64,000 bases of DNA from Pirellula sp. (GTDB lineage Bacteria > Planctomycetota > Planctomycetia > Pirellulales > Pirellulaceae), in NCBI GenBank assembly GCA_021300155.1, contig JAJTID010000004.1, forward strand, positions 1 through 64,000. The letters run 5' to 3'. The position numbers and the translations under genes were made by a program. The notes below the pieces were generated by a model. The model was not told where the DNA came from. It was given only the letters and a program-made list of their open reading frames with translations, and did not search any database. Shown piece by piece: positions 32,529 to 43,777 of the stretch; the stretch's first letter is position 1; every line of letters begins with the position of its first letter.

Positions 32529-34467
32529 CTTGGGTGTGAAGCGAAGCCAGCGATAGTCCCTGGAGCTCGGCAGGTAGCTTTTCCGACAATCGCAAAGGAG
32601 TTTCTAGCAAGTTTTCGCGGAAGACGTTATCAAACTTTTTCTTGAGAAGGTTTCGCAGCGATGCAGCGACGGCACCTTTTTGTTGTTTGCCATAAAAGTC
32701 GATCTTGACGGTACCCATGCGGGCTAGTTGAAGTTCGTTGTTGTTCAAAACAGGCATGTACGACGCCTGAATCACAGCGGGCATCACCACACCTTTTCCG
32801 TCTGCTCCTTTGGTGATTTTGTCAGTTCGGATACAGAACGTGATCAAGCCGCCGTCCAGTTTGAGTTCGACAGGATGGAAGTCGGACATCTTGATTGCCC
32901 ACGGTTCGTCGTCTTCTTTGTCCTTTGGCAATCCACCCTTGGCTAGCTCGCCAAACTGCGAAGCGTACGACTCGCTATCGATGCTCTGCAAGACTCGACC
33001 CGCCAAGACCGGATCTAGTAAATTCGAAAAGGTCGACTCGTGAACCTGAATCGTGATTCCGGTAGGCTGTACGACTATAGGACAGGAAGAAGTCGCTGCG
33101 AATTGAACGCCTTCTTGAACTTTCCAAAGCAAAGAGAGGTGTTGAGAAGAACTCCAGGATGTGCGATTGGGTTTGGTAAGCCCTAACCGTACAAGTTCAG
33201 GTATCGAGGGTGTTTTCAGTTTCTGGTTGGATTGCGAAAGCTGATCAACCAACTGGTGATGGAATTGATCACGAATACGGTTCTCCATCCTGCCGACTGC
33301 AATCGCGTCCGCTTGTGGCTTTTGTTTGGCAGCGACTTTGGAGGCAATCTTTTCTACGATTCGGTGCTTTGCATCAATTGAGTTGATCTGGGTCGATAAA
33401 TTAGCATCAACACCTGTGTCGTTTAGTGTGCGGAGCCCGTCGCTTCCCAATGTAATGGTTTCGCATGCTGCGACTGTTGCTGAACCTGTCGTAAAGAGTC
33501 TTACGCTGCGGTTATAGCCAATGTTGTTGCTTGAAAAGTTACCGTTCAGGTTTAGTCGCAATGTCGCTTGATGACGATTATCGACCAGCGAGGGGACAAC
33601 GAACCCTTGGAGCAAACTGTTTCCATAGATCTGCGTACCGAGAATGTTCTCGTTGACGGGGTTGTGTTCGTTTACAGGTCTTCCAAACTTCTGTTGAACA
33701 AAGTCAGAGGAGACCAACACGCGAACATTGGGGAGAGAGAAGAACGATGTCATGCTTTGCACAAGTGACTTCGCTTGATTGGTCTGGTCCAAAAAGGAAA
33801 CGGTTTGTTCTACTTCATGACGGGATTCGTAATCTCTTGGTAGCGCAGGTGACTGAACCAGTTCTTGTAGCTTCTTCAGCTTGCTGCCCAGAATCTCGAT
33901 GGAAACTTTTGGGTTCGATCCAAACAAAAGAGCTCGTGAATAGCGTTGGAGAGCATTGCGAACGCGAGTGAATGGTTCGAGCTCTAGTCCGTTAAAATTC
34001 TGTCGAAAGTTCTTTTCGAATTGGATGAAATCGGCAGGTACAGGATCATTGCTGGCCAATTCTTTTCGAATCGAGTTCCATCGAAGGAATGTGAGCCAGT
34101 TCGCTTCATGCTCGGGCGTCCTTTTCAAAAAGCTCTCCAAGTTCGTCATCGATTGCTCCAATTCGAGTTTCGCCGGATCGATCGATGGAAGGAGATTTTG
34201 ATCCAATTGCGATTCGGCTTTTGCAGCCAAACTAAGCCAGCTAGTCGCAGGAGAGGAGACAACAGTCTGATTCGAGGAGGCTTGATAGTAGGTGGGCTGA
34301 TAATTCGAAGTGATTGAACTCAGGATGCCTGTTCTTGGAGTGATTGAATCTTGCGAGATTAAGGCGCTAGAAGACGACAAAACGCACGAAATCAGGGCTC
34401 CCCAGCGAGTAAGCTGTTTTGAGGCGGGATTGAGTCGAGGGGCAAGTTTCGTGATCGATCGGGACAT
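32500..34467 (-). CDS. Large exported protein of unknown function
   Basis: This 655-residue protein has a basic N-terminus and a hydrophobic segment (WGALISCVLSSSSALIS) that looks like a signal peptide or lipid anchor. A GGAGGA ribosome site precedes the ATG at good spacing. The mature part alternates helical and beta-rich segments; distinctive motifs are RQNFNGLELEPFTRVRN and LRLNLNGNFSSNNIG. No family is recognised by eye. It is divergent from argG across about 296 bp that should hold both promoters. The gene overlaps the acyl-CoA synthetase gene at its 3' end. Confidence 0.6.
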   Translation of the reverse strand: MSRSITKLAPRLNPASKQLTRWGALISCVLSSSSALISQDSITPRTGILSSITSNYQPTYYQASSNQTVVSSPATSWLSLAAKAESQLDQNLLPSIDPAKLELEQSMTNLESFLKRTPEHEANWLTFLRWNSIRKELASNDPVPADFIQFEKNFRQNFNGLELEPFTRVRNALQRYSRALLFGSNPKVSIEILGSKLKKLQELVQSPALPRDYESRHEVEQTVSFLDQTNQAKSLVQSMTSFFSLPNVRVLVSSDFVQQKFGRPVNEHNPVNENILGTQIYGNSLLQGFVVPSLVDNRHQATLRLNLNGNFSSNNIGYNRSVRLFTTGSATVAACETITLGSDGLRTLNDTGVDANLSTQINSIDAKHRIVEKIASKVAAKQKPQADAIAVGRMENRIRDQFHHQLVDQLSQSNQKLKTPSIPELVRLGLTKPNRTSWSSSQHLSLLWKVQEGVQFAATSSCPIVVQPTGITIQVHESTFSNLLDPVLAGRVLQSIDSESYASQFGELAKGGLPKDKEDDEPWAIKMSDFHPVELKLDGGLITFCIRTDKITKGADGKGVVMPAVIQASYMPVLNNNELQLARMGTVKIDFYGKQQKGAVAASLRNLLKKKFDNVFRENLLETPLRLSEKLPAELQGLSLASLHTQDGWIQAHLN

Positions 34468-34742
34468 TAGGTTCCTCCGTGCAAGCTCATAATGGTGTTG
34501 TTCTTCAATGATGCCCCAATTGTAGTAAGAAGCAGGGCTGATCGATAGGACCTGAATTACCCAGTTGTCCTAGCCCGCCGAGTTGAAGTAGTGGCTGTTT
34601 GGCTATGGCCGGTCCGTAAGAATGCAAGCATGGGAGTGGTCTTTTGGGTGCAGAGCAGCATGGTGGAGGCGAATGCGGTAGGAAAATGGGTTGATTTGTG
34701 TAAGATCGGAACCAAGCTCGGCGCGGACCTAAGATTTTGTAA

Positions 34743-36089
<1,347 letters not shown>

Positions 36090-36332
36090 GTTGTCGCTAA
36101 AGCCGATGGTGCCGATTCTTCCGAGAAAACGACTTTTACCACATCATGTGACTGTGATAAGCCCATTTCAATCCTATCCTTTACCTGTCTGGTTATTCGG
36201 ACAATAAGGAAGGAACGGGCGCAGACCAAGAATCAGGTCTTCAAACCGCTCAGATCTTTAGAAGCTTGAATGTCGACCGATTAAGCTCAGAGGTGCGTCT
36301 GGCATCCTCCGCCCAAACTCCCAAGTATTGAG

Positions 36333-37682
36333 ATGGTCTTTTCAATCTACTCCAAAACCGAATCCAAGGGACGGGCATTAATCCTAGCCTTCTCTTGCGA
36401 TCCCCATCAGTCGATGGAGGAGCGAAACGGTTGGAATAGAGCTTTGCAAGCGGCTTCGAATTATCAAACTGTAGTTCTTTGCGGTCCACATTGCGACCAG
36501 TCTATTCTTGAGAAAAGCATTCCTGAGGATCTGAAGGGGCGAATTCAATTTATCATCGTGCCCCTGGCTCCGAAAATCCTCAAGCAAATCGATCGAGAAA
36601 TCAGTTTCTATCGAGGTTATCGAAAATGGACGGTAGAAGCAAAGCGATTGGCGGTTCGATTGCATGAGAAGGAACCGTTTGACTTTGCCCATTTGGCCAC
36701 TCTTTGCGGTTTTCGAGAGCCAGGCACCTTTTACGAATTGCCAATGCCATTCATCCTCGGTCCGATAGGTGGCACCAGTGGCTTTCCTTTGTCTTATCTT
36801 CGTTACGGTAACTTGGTAGGAGGTCTCTTTGAGGTCTCTCGTAACATCATCAACTACTTTCAGCGAAATCATTCTCGACGAATCTCTAATGCACTCGCAA
36901 ACTCTGCCGTCGTATTGGCAGCGAATTCAAGTACCCAGAAACACCTGAGTAAGTTCGTACCCAACTCGATGCCTGTGATGTTGGAAACAGGCATCGATTA
37001 CGAACTATCGCCTCCTCGCGATTTACGAGATCCATCGCGTCCGTTGCGCATTCTGTGGACAGGTAGATTGCGGATGTGGAAGGGGCTTCCATTGCTTTTG
37101 TATGCAATGTCCAAACTCCCACCTGATGTACGAGTGAATCTGCGAGTCTTGGGTGAAGGGCGATGTTCAGAGAGTTGGAAGCGGTTAGCGGGAAAACTCA
37201 AACTCGACGATTGTATCGAGTGGCTAGACAGACCGTCTTATCGGGAATCGATGGAACACTATCACTGGGCAGATGTTTTCGCGTTCACGAGTTTGCGTGA
37301 TACTTCGGGGACCGGACTCCTGGAATCACTTGCTGCTGGCGTTCCAATTATCGGCCTGGATCATCAAGGGGCTGCAGACATGATTACGGACAACTGTGGT
37401 ATCAAGATTTCCGTTGGTAGCCCAAAAAAATCTATCGACGAATTCACGAGAGCATTGATCCGATTAAGCCGAGATGCAACCGAACTACATCGGTTGAGCC
37501 TCGGCGCAACCGAGCGAGCCAAGAACTACCAATGGACAGAATATTCAAATCCGATGCTCCGCATTTACAATAGTTGTATTCAGTCGCAATCGAGCATCAT
37601 ACGCGACCGAGCAACATCCAGTGATCCAAGCCGAGTAACAGCTGTGCCAAAACAGCACGAGCAACACGAAGGTGCACTATGA
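36333..37682 (+). CDS. GT4 family glycosyltransferase
   Basis: First gene of the exopolysaccharide cluster. The C-terminal half has the GT-B donor-binding region with RPLRILWTGRLRMWKGLPLLLYA and RDTSGTGLLESLAAGVPIIGLD. In the usual EX7E motif the first glutamate is Asp here (DX7E). It transfers a sugar in polysaccharide synthesis; donor and acceptor are unknown. Its stop overlaps the start of the next gene by 4 bp (ATGA at 37679-37682). A basic, serine-rich tail follows the catalytic domain. Confidence 0.85.
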   Translation: MVFSIYSKTESKGRALILAFSCDPHQSMEERNGWNRALQAASNYQTVVLCGPHCDQSILEKSIPEDLKGRIQFIIVPLAPKILKQIDREISFYRGYRKWTVEAKRLAVRLHEKEPFDFAHLATLCGFREPGTFYELPMPFILGPIGGTSGFPLSYLRYGNLVGGLFEVSRNIINYFQRNHSRRISNALANSAVVLAANSSTQKHLSKFVPNSMPVMLETGIDYELSPPRDLRDPSRPLRILWTGRLRMWKGLPLLLYAMSKLPPDVRVNLRVLGEGRCSESWKRLAGKLKLDDCIEWLDRPSYRESMEHYHWADVFAFTSLRDTSGTGLLESLAAGVPIIGLDHQGAADMITDNCGIKISVGSPKKSIDEFTRALIRLSRDATELHRLSLGATERAKNYQWTEYSNPMLRIYNSCIQSQSSIIRDRATSSDPSRVTAVPKQHEQHEGAL

Positions 37683-39214
37683 GTATCAACATATTTGACA
37701 TTCTTGAGATTATTTTTCGCCACAAACTGAAGACATTTTTCTTCCCAATAATCACGCTTGTTGCAACTGTTTTAGTGATTCTGTTTTTCCCGCGGACCTA
37801 TCAGAGTCAAGCGAAGCTTTTTCTTCAAGTGGGACGCGAAACTCTGGGCGTTGATCCTTCCGCGAAATCGAGCGGCACTACCGTCAGCCTGATGCAGAGC
37901 GACCGTGATGAGGAAGTGAAGTCAGCCTTAGAGGTTATCCAGAGTTTAGGGATCTATGCGGCAGTCGTGGATCAATTGACTCCTGAGTATGTTCTAAGTG
38001 GAAGCAAAAAAAAGGAGTCGACTGATTCGATCTTTGGGGCTGTTGATGAGGCTCTCGGCAGTTTGATGAAGACGCTTAAATCACTCGATCCAATCGAAGC
38101 CCGCGAAGAGGCCATCATCAAAATATCCAAGAGCTTTACAGCGACCGCAGAGCGGAACACGACGGTTTTAAACCTGGCCTATGAATCCAAATCCCCCGAG
38201 GTGGCGAAGAGAATCCTCGAAGCGATTATCGAGAACTATCGCTCGGAACATCTGCGAATCCATCGCAACCCAGACACCGAAGCATTCTTGGCAGATCAAG
38301 CGACCGCATTAGAGAATCAATGGGTCAAGGCGAAACAATCAGTCGTGAACGCGAAAGCCGAGTTCGGGGTCGTAACCTTGGACGGGAAGAAAGCATCCCT
38401 AGAAGGCAAGATTCAAAAAGTCGATCTTGATTTGCTCGATTGTATCGCCAAGCTATCCAATGCCAAAGCCACGATCAATGATCTTCAAACACGGCTAACC
38501 ATTATCCCGGAACGTGAAACCACATCGAAGAAAAGTGTCCCCAACGGGGGAGCCGATTTGATGCGTGAGGATTTCTACAACAATCAGCTTCGGCTGACTG
38601 AGTTGAGAGCAAAACTTTCTCCTTCGCACCCTCTTCTCATTGCAACGGAGAAGCAAGTAGAAGAGGGACGTCGAATTCTCCAACAAGAGTCAGAGAAGAG
38701 AGAAGAAGTCGTTGATGATGTCAATCCACTCCATAAAGACATCAATCGTGCGTTGGAATTGCAGATGTCCAGTCTCGCTGGATTAGAAGCAGAAAAATCC
38801 AAATTGGAAATTCAAAAAGCGGAACTGATTGAGAGCATTGCCAAGTTCAACAAAGCAGAAGTTGAAATTTCTAGACTCGAACAAGAAGAGTCGATCGCAA
38901 AAGCGAAGTACTCGCAATACAGCGACAATCTTCAAGAAGCGAACTTCAACAAAGCGATGGAGGAAAGTGCTATCTCGAGTGTCAACGTGCAGTCGAAACC
39001 GCAGTTGGAACAGAAACCGATTCGTCCATCCAAAGTGTTGGTTGCCCTCGGTGGAGTCTTCTTCGCTTTTGCTTCGGTCATCGGCTCCATTTTCTTAAGC
39101 GAAAAGATGGATGATCGCTTGCGATCCGAGAAAGAAATCTCAGATGTCACCGAATTGCCGGTGCTTGGAACTTTGGCCGAATCGATCACCAACAAACGTA
39201 TCAGCTATCCATAG
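37679..39214 (+). CDS. Wzz/GumC-type polysaccharide chain-length protein
   Basis: This 511-residue inner-membrane protein has a TM segment near residues 19-37 and a second near residues 462-482. A long coiled coil lies between them (QLRLTELRAKLSPSHPLLIA...ELQMSSLAGLEAEKSKLE). This is the PCP/GumC architecture that controls the length of exported polysaccharide. The RPSKVLVALGG region before the second TM is typical. The start overlaps the GT4 stop. No kinase domain is fused; a separate CpsD-like ATPase follows. Confidence 0.88.
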   Translation: MSINIFDILEIIFRHKLKTFFFPIITLVATVLVILFFPRTYQSQAKLFLQVGRETLGVDPSAKSSGTTVSLMQSDRDEEVKSALEVIQSLGIYAAVVDQLTPEYVLSGSKKKESTDSIFGAVDEALGSLMKTLKSLDPIEAREEAIIKISKSFTATAERNTTVLNLAYESKSPEVAKRILEAIIENYRSEHLRIHRNPDTEAFLADQATALENQWVKAKQSVVNAKAEFGVVTLDGKKASLEGKIQKVDLDLLDCIAKLSNAKATINDLQTRLTIIPERETTSKKSVPNGGADLMREDFYNNQLRLTELRAKLSPSHPLLIATEKQVEEGRRILQQESEKREEVVDDVNPLHKDINRALELQMSSLAGLEAEKSKLEIQKAELIESIAKFNKAEVEISRLEQEESIAKAKYSQYSDNLQEANFNKAMEESAISSVNVQSKPQLEQKPIRPSKVLVALGGVFFAFASVIGSIFLSEKMDDRLRSEKEISDVTELPVLGTLAESITNKRISYP

Positions 39215-39230
39215 AAATCGAGCAACCCAA

Positions 39231-39935
39231 ATGAACCCATCTGAAGTAATGCAAGATACGAAGCCGAGCAGTCGCCGTGCAAGTGTGACACGAGAGCCTA
39301 TTCGGGGGAGCGCTACGGACTTTGACAATCTGTTATGGCGGCTTGCAGCGAGGGCGCAGTCCTCCACAGGGAATGGCACCCTCATCGCGATGACTAGCTG
39401 TTGTAGGAAAAGCGGAGTCAGCACGGCCATAGCAAATCTGGCCATCAAGGCGTCGATCAATCATTTAGGCCCGGTATTGTTGATTGATGCCAATCTTCAT
39501 GCACCACGCCAACATAAGACGTTTCGACAAAAGGGTGTTCAAGGTCTAGCAGATGTGCTGATCGGTGGGCTCTCACCTGCAGAAGCGACCCATGAGACGA
39601 ATATACCTGAACTTAACATCATGCCCCTTGGAAGCAAGGAGAGTTTTTTTCAATCGCGTGTTGAACCTAGAATGTTTCAAGAAGTTTGCGTTTGGGCCAA
39701 GCTGCACTTTGCTACGATATTCCTCGATTTGCCTCCTATTGACGAGCTCCATCACGCATTAATGTTAGCTCGCCAAGCGGATACCTGTGTCGTAGCGATA
39801 AAGTCGGAATCCGTCCGACGTGAACATGCAAAGTCGATGATCGACCAATTGGATGAAGACGGGATACGGGTAGACGGATGCATCCTTACACGCAAACGTT
39901 CTTACACACCCGCATGGATTCGTCGCTTTTTCTAA
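39231..39935 (+). CDS. CpsD/CapB-like tyrosine-kinase-type ATPase without Walker A lysine
   Basis: This 234-residue P-loop ATPase resembles BY-kinase domains that partner Wzz proteins. The region equivalent to Walker A reads TSCCRKSGVSTAIANL (56-70), with Val where the conserved GK[S/T] lysine is expected. Walker A' LLIDANLHAP (83-92) keeps the acidic residue. The C-terminal tail RSYTPAWIRRFF lacks a tyrosine cluster, so autophosphorylation is doubtful. The start at 39231 is the first ATG in a frame whose upstream part overlaps the preceding gene. It lies between the Wzz-like and flippase genes. Confidence 0.75.
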   Translation: MNPSEVMQDTKPSSRRASVTREPIRGSATDFDNLLWRLAARAQSSTGNGTLIAMTSCCRKSGVSTAIANLAIKASINHLGPVLLIDANLHAPRQHKTFRQKGVQGLADVLIGGLSPAEATHETNIPELNIMPLGSKESFFQSRVEPRMFQEVCVWAKLHFATIFLDLPPIDELHHALMLARQADTCVVAIKSESVRREHAKSMIDQLDEDGIRVDGCILTRKRSYTPAWIRRFF

Positions 39936-39980
39936 TTGCCGAATCCTACGAACTCAAGACGGGTAGCAATTCCTGGTACT

Positions 39981-41285
39981 ATGCTTCGATCCAAAGAGAC
40001 TTTACTTCACGGAGTTTTATCGCTCGCAGATCAAGTTCTCGTGAGTGGATCGAGTTTTGTAACAATCGCGCTAATTTCGCAGAGTTGTTCTGCCTTTCAT
40101 GTCGGTGAGTTCGCTTTGGCTTGGACCATTGTCGCGTTGATTCGAACCGTACAAGAACGGGCGATTGCTGCACCGTATCTGGCATTCACGTATCGACCAG
40201 AGTTTTCACGACCGTCTTATCGAGGAAGCGTCGTTTCGCATCAAATGTTTTTCGCACTTTCCTGCGGCCTCATAGGACTGGCGATCTGCCTGCTGCTACT
40301 GCTGACGGGAATCGAACGCGGAGTGCTCAGTTTGTCTATTAGTCTTGCCTGCGCGGCACCCTTTATTTTGATTCGCGATCAGATGCGGGCTGTGTGCACT
40401 GCAGATTCTAAGTTTGCGAAGCTCTTAATCATTGATATTTGTATTGTTGCAACGCAGTTGACTGGAATACTATTACTCTTCTTCTTGGGCAGGATCACGC
40501 TGGCGAGGATTAATGGGATTCTAGGAATCGCTTGTATGTTTCCTATTGCATACTGGTTCCTACAGTCTAGGTCTTCTTTTGCATTCGAATGGAAAAGCAT
40601 CGCGAGTGACTGGCGACATAATTGGAGGTATTCGCGATGGCTCGTGGTGGCAAGAATGTTTGGTATCGCGCCGTTTTTTCTTATTCCGTGGTTTGTTGCA
40701 TTATCTCTCGGTCTAGAAAAGGCCGGTGCGTTTGGAAATTGCATGAACCTCGTCGGCCTTTCTCAGATGTTCATTATGGGTGTGAACAATATGTTTCAGC
40801 CCAAAACCGTTCGAGAGCTACAAACGAGTGGAACCAAAGGAATGTTTGGGTGTATTCGATTGACTCTCATTACGATTTTGCCAGTCCTATTGCTGGTTTC
40901 GATTGCGTTTTTCTTCCTCGGAGATTTTGCACTTGGTTTGATCTACGGCAAATTCTATGCCGACTATGGTTGGATCGCGTTCCTCATGAGTGTCTCAACG
41001 CTTGCGATGACTTGCTCCGTCATATACGGCAATGGGCTAGCCGCTCTAGGAGCCTCCAAGGAGTATTTCCGAGGCGAGTTTTTGGGTAGTGTTGTTTCCA
41101 TCCTTTTTGCACTATTGCTTGTTCCTAGAATCGGTTTGCAGGGCGCTCCGATGGCTTTGGTTCTAGGTGGACTGGCGGCATCCATAACAACATGGGGGTC
41201 TCTCAAGAAGCGAGCCCAACTATACGATGAGGAAATCCTCAATGCCAATTTTGCTTCGAATCGCGTTCAAAAGTTAGCCGTTTGA
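39981..41285 (+). CDS. Polysaccharide flippase (Wzx/MATE-like)
   Basis: A membrane protein with about 12 predicted segments and long hydrophobic stretches such as HQMFFALSCGLIGLAICLLL. The overall pattern fits Wzx-type translocases that flip lipid-linked sugar repeats to the outer face of the membrane. The start at 39981 (MLRSKETLLHG) is preferred to the TTG frame opening at 39936. It completes the exopolysaccharide operon; no polymerase (Wzy) or initiating transferase was seen, so those may be elsewhere. Confidence 0.8.
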   Translation: MLRSKETLLHGVLSLADQVLVSGSSFVTIALISQSCSAFHVGEFALAWTIVALIRTVQERAIAAPYLAFTYRPEFSRPSYRGSVVSHQMFFALSCGLIGLAICLLLLLTGIERGVLSLSISLACAAPFILIRDQMRAVCTADSKFAKLLIIDICIVATQLTGILLLFFLGRITLARINGILGIACMFPIAYWFLQSRSSFAFEWKSIASDWRHNWRYSRWLVVARMFGIAPFFLIPWFVALSLGLEKAGAFGNCMNLVGLSQMFIMGVNNMFQPKTVRELQTSGTKGMFGCIRLTLITILPVLLLVSIAFFFLGDFALGLIYGKFYADYGWIAFLMSVSTLAMTCSVIYGNGLAALGASKEYFRGEFLGSVVSILFALLLVPRIGLQGAPMALVLGGLAASITTWGSLKKRAQLYDEEILNANFASNRVQKLAV

Positions 41286-41332
41286 CCACAGGATCGCGGA
41301 TCCGCCGTCGATGGTAACCAATGTTAATCTGG

Positions 41333-42346
41333 CTAACCCATAAACGACTCGATTTGAATTGCTTTTCGACCTTTGAACGAGCCTGCCGATGCCAAAAATT
41401 TCGTCCGGTTCGATACCTCGACTTCTAATGGCATCGAGGTATCTTTTTCGGTAGAGATGATGTCCCCCACCTCTAAATCAAAGAGATCCGATGTCTTGAT
41501 CGTTGATCTCGCCAACGTGACTACGATCTCAGCTTTCGAACCATCTAAACGCGAAAGCAATTGTTCGTGCGTGTCCGCGTTCGTCTTGGAGGACGCATAC
41601 CCAATCCAGCTATTGCTAGTCAGTTTGGAATTCACTCGTTCAATTGTATTATAAGGAATACAAAGGTTGATCATGCCTCGCACTTGCCCCACCGTCAATT
41701 CAAAGCTAACCATCACGACGACTTCATTGGGTGGCACAATTTGTACTAGCTGTGGATTGCTTTCAACACGTTCCACCTCAATAGTCATTTCGACAATATT
41801 GAACCACGCTTTTTGAAGCTCTCTGAGAAAGACATTGCTTATGCGAGTCGCTAGTTTCAATTCGATGTCCGATAACGGACGCTTTAGCATCGAATCACCT
41901 GCGACTCCTCCACCGAGCATCCTATCGATGATGGGATAAAGCAGACCTGGGCTGATGTCGAGAACCCAGTTTCCTTCCAGCGGTTTTGGATTAAGCAAAT
42001 TGAAGCAAGTCGGAATCGTCAAACTGTATACAAATTCGCTATAAGTCAATTGATCAACGCTGATCAACCGAACTTCTACCATGGTCCGTAACACTGCCGA
42101 AAGCGAAGCACCCAGATTTCGAGAAAAGCTATCATGCAGCGACTGAAGCGCTCGCATCTGCTCTTTTCCGACCCGTTCAGGTCGCTTGAAATCGTACGCG
42201 AGTACTCGCACTTTCGGGGCTGGTGCTTTCTTCGTTTCCGGCTTTTTCGGCGCCTCAACGGGAGCTGCAGGTGCAGCGCCAGCACCCTGCTCCAACGACT
42301 GAAGCAAACTCTCTACGTCACTTCTGCTGAGAACGTCATCTGACAT
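41333..42346 (-). CDS. fliM: Flagellar motor switch protein FliM
   Basis: FliM forms the switch complex of the flagellar motor. The N-terminal MSDDVLSRSDVESLLQSL is the CheY-binding segment, followed by a low-complexity AP-rich linker. YDFKRPERVGKEQMRALQSLHD and LLNPKPLEGNW...IDRMLGG mark the middle CheC-like domain. The C-terminal SpoA domain includes DLEVGDIISTEKD. The 337-residue length is normal. It is isolated from other flagellar genes in this window, as is common in planctomycetes with scattered motility genes. Confidence 0.93.
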   Translation of the reverse strand: MSDDVLSRSDVESLLQSLEQGAGAAPAAPVEAPKKPETKKAPAPKVRVLAYDFKRPERVGKEQMRALQSLHDSFSRNLGASLSAVLRTMVEVRLISVDQLTYSEFVYSLTIPTCFNLLNPKPLEGNWVLDISPGLLYPIIDRMLGGGVAGDSMLKRPLSDIELKLATRISNVFLRELQKAWFNIVEMTIEVERVESNPQLVQIVPPNEVVVMVSFELTVGQVRGMINLCIPYNTIERVNSKLTSNSWIGYASSKTNADTHEQLLSRLDGSKAEIVVTLARSTIKTSDLFDLEVGDIISTEKDTSMPLEVEVSNRTKFLASAGSFKGRKAIQIESFMG

Positions 42347-42409
42347 CTGGAATCCTTTCCCGTTGAGTTGTCGTTACGCGTTGAATCATTCTAGATATTG
42401 AATCAACGG

Positions 42410-43684
42410 TTACGATCGAACGTGTCCGTTTCCTTGTACAATGTACTTGTAAGTAGTTAATTCCTTGAGTCCGCACGGACCCCGGGCGTGAAATTTATCC
42501 GTGCTGATTCCTATCTCTGCACCCATACCCAATTGGCTTCCATCATTGAAACGTGTTGATGCATTGACCATCACCGCCGATGAATCAATCTCTCTCGTGA
42601 ATTTCTGCGCCACATCGACTCGGTCGGTCACAATCGCTTCTGTATGACGGGAACTGTATTGATTGATATGTTCGATCGCCTCTTCGAGCGATTGGACTAC
42701 CCTAACACTCATGACGGGCCCTAGGTACTCTTGTGACCAGTCTTGTTCTGTAGCCTCGGTTGCTGTTGGCATGATATCGATGCATCGTTTGTCGCCTCGA
42801 AACTGAATCAAGTACTTGGAGAGTTCTTTTACTAATCGAGGCAGAAATTGCTCCGCGACTGATGCATGAACCACAAGCGATTCCATGGCATTACACACGC
42901 CCATGCGTTGGCATTTGGCATTTTCAATGATCCGAATAGCCATGTCCAAATTCGCATATCGATCGACGTAAACATGACAATTGCCATCATAATGTTTGAG
43001 TACAGGCATTGATGCTTCGGACACAACTCGCCTGATGAGACTATCGCCACCGCGGGGGATCACGAGATCGATGCAATCGGAACGTTTCAATAACTGACCG
43101 ACAACCTCTCGATCAGGCATCGAAATCAATTGCACAGCATCAAACGGTACCCCTATATCGACAGCAGCCCCACGCAATATATCGATGATGGCCGCAGAAC
43201 TATTGGCGGCCTCTTTTCCTCCTCGAAGAATAATTGCATTGCCACTTTTGATGGCGATCGCCGCAGCATCTGCGGTCACATTCGGTCGCGATTCGTAAAT
43301 GAAAAAGACAACGCCCAATGGAACGCGAACCTTGCGAACCTCTAACCCATTTGGACGAATGGAACCCTCGAGCACCTCGCCAATAGGATCCGGAAGCGAA
43401 GCCACATCACGAAGCCCCTTCGCAATTTGCGAGACTCGATCGGTTGTCAGCCTAAGCCTATCTTTCTCTGCATCGGTCAAACCAAACGTGTCGGATTTGG
43501 CCATGTCTATTTTGTTTGCGACTAGCAAATCCGATGCTTTGTTTTCTAGTCGCATTGCGGACTCGAGCAACCAACGGTTTTTGATGTCCGTAGACAAGCC
43601 TACCATCTGTCGAGACGCGACCTTTGCGCGACCTGCAATGTCGGCACAATAGGACACTATGTCTGTAGAGTCTTGCATTGACAT
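42410..43684 (-). CDS. proA: Glutamate-5-semialdehyde dehydrogenase
   Basis: ProA reduces gamma-glutamyl phosphate to glutamate semialdehyde, the second step of proline synthesis. ESRPNVTADAAAIAIKSGNA and the catalytic C264 (KCQRMGVCNAMESL) are present, together with GTG-like FNDGSQLGMGAEIGISTDK. The length of 424 residues fits. proB is not seen. It lies between fliM and the ROK kinase on the same strand. Confidence 0.94.
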   Translation of the reverse strand: MSMQDSTDIVSYCADIAGRAKVASRQMVGLSTDIKNRWLLESAMRLENKASDLLVANKIDMAKSDTFGLTDAEKDRLRLTTDRVSQIAKGLRDVASLPDPIGEVLEGSIRPNGLEVRKVRVPLGVVFFIYESRPNVTADAAAIAIKSGNAIILRGGKEAANSSAAIIDILRGAAVDIGVPFDAVQLISMPDREVVGQLLKRSDCIDLVIPRGGDSLIRRVVSEASMPVLKHYDGNCHVYVDRYANLDMAIRIIENAKCQRMGVCNAMESLVVHASVAEQFLPRLVKELSKYLIQFRGDKRCIDIMPTATEATEQDWSQEYLGPVMSVRVVQSLEEAIEHINQYSSRHTEAIVTDRVDVAQKFTREIDSSAVMVNASTRFNDGSQLGMGAEIGISTDKFHARGPCGLKELTTYKYIVQGNGHVRS

Positions 43685-43777
43685 GATACGAAACTAGGTA
43701 GGTTGGCGAAACACGTCGTGGGAGTATCGGGAATCCTATCCTGCGGGTCAATCCAGAAAACGAATGACAGCATTGAA

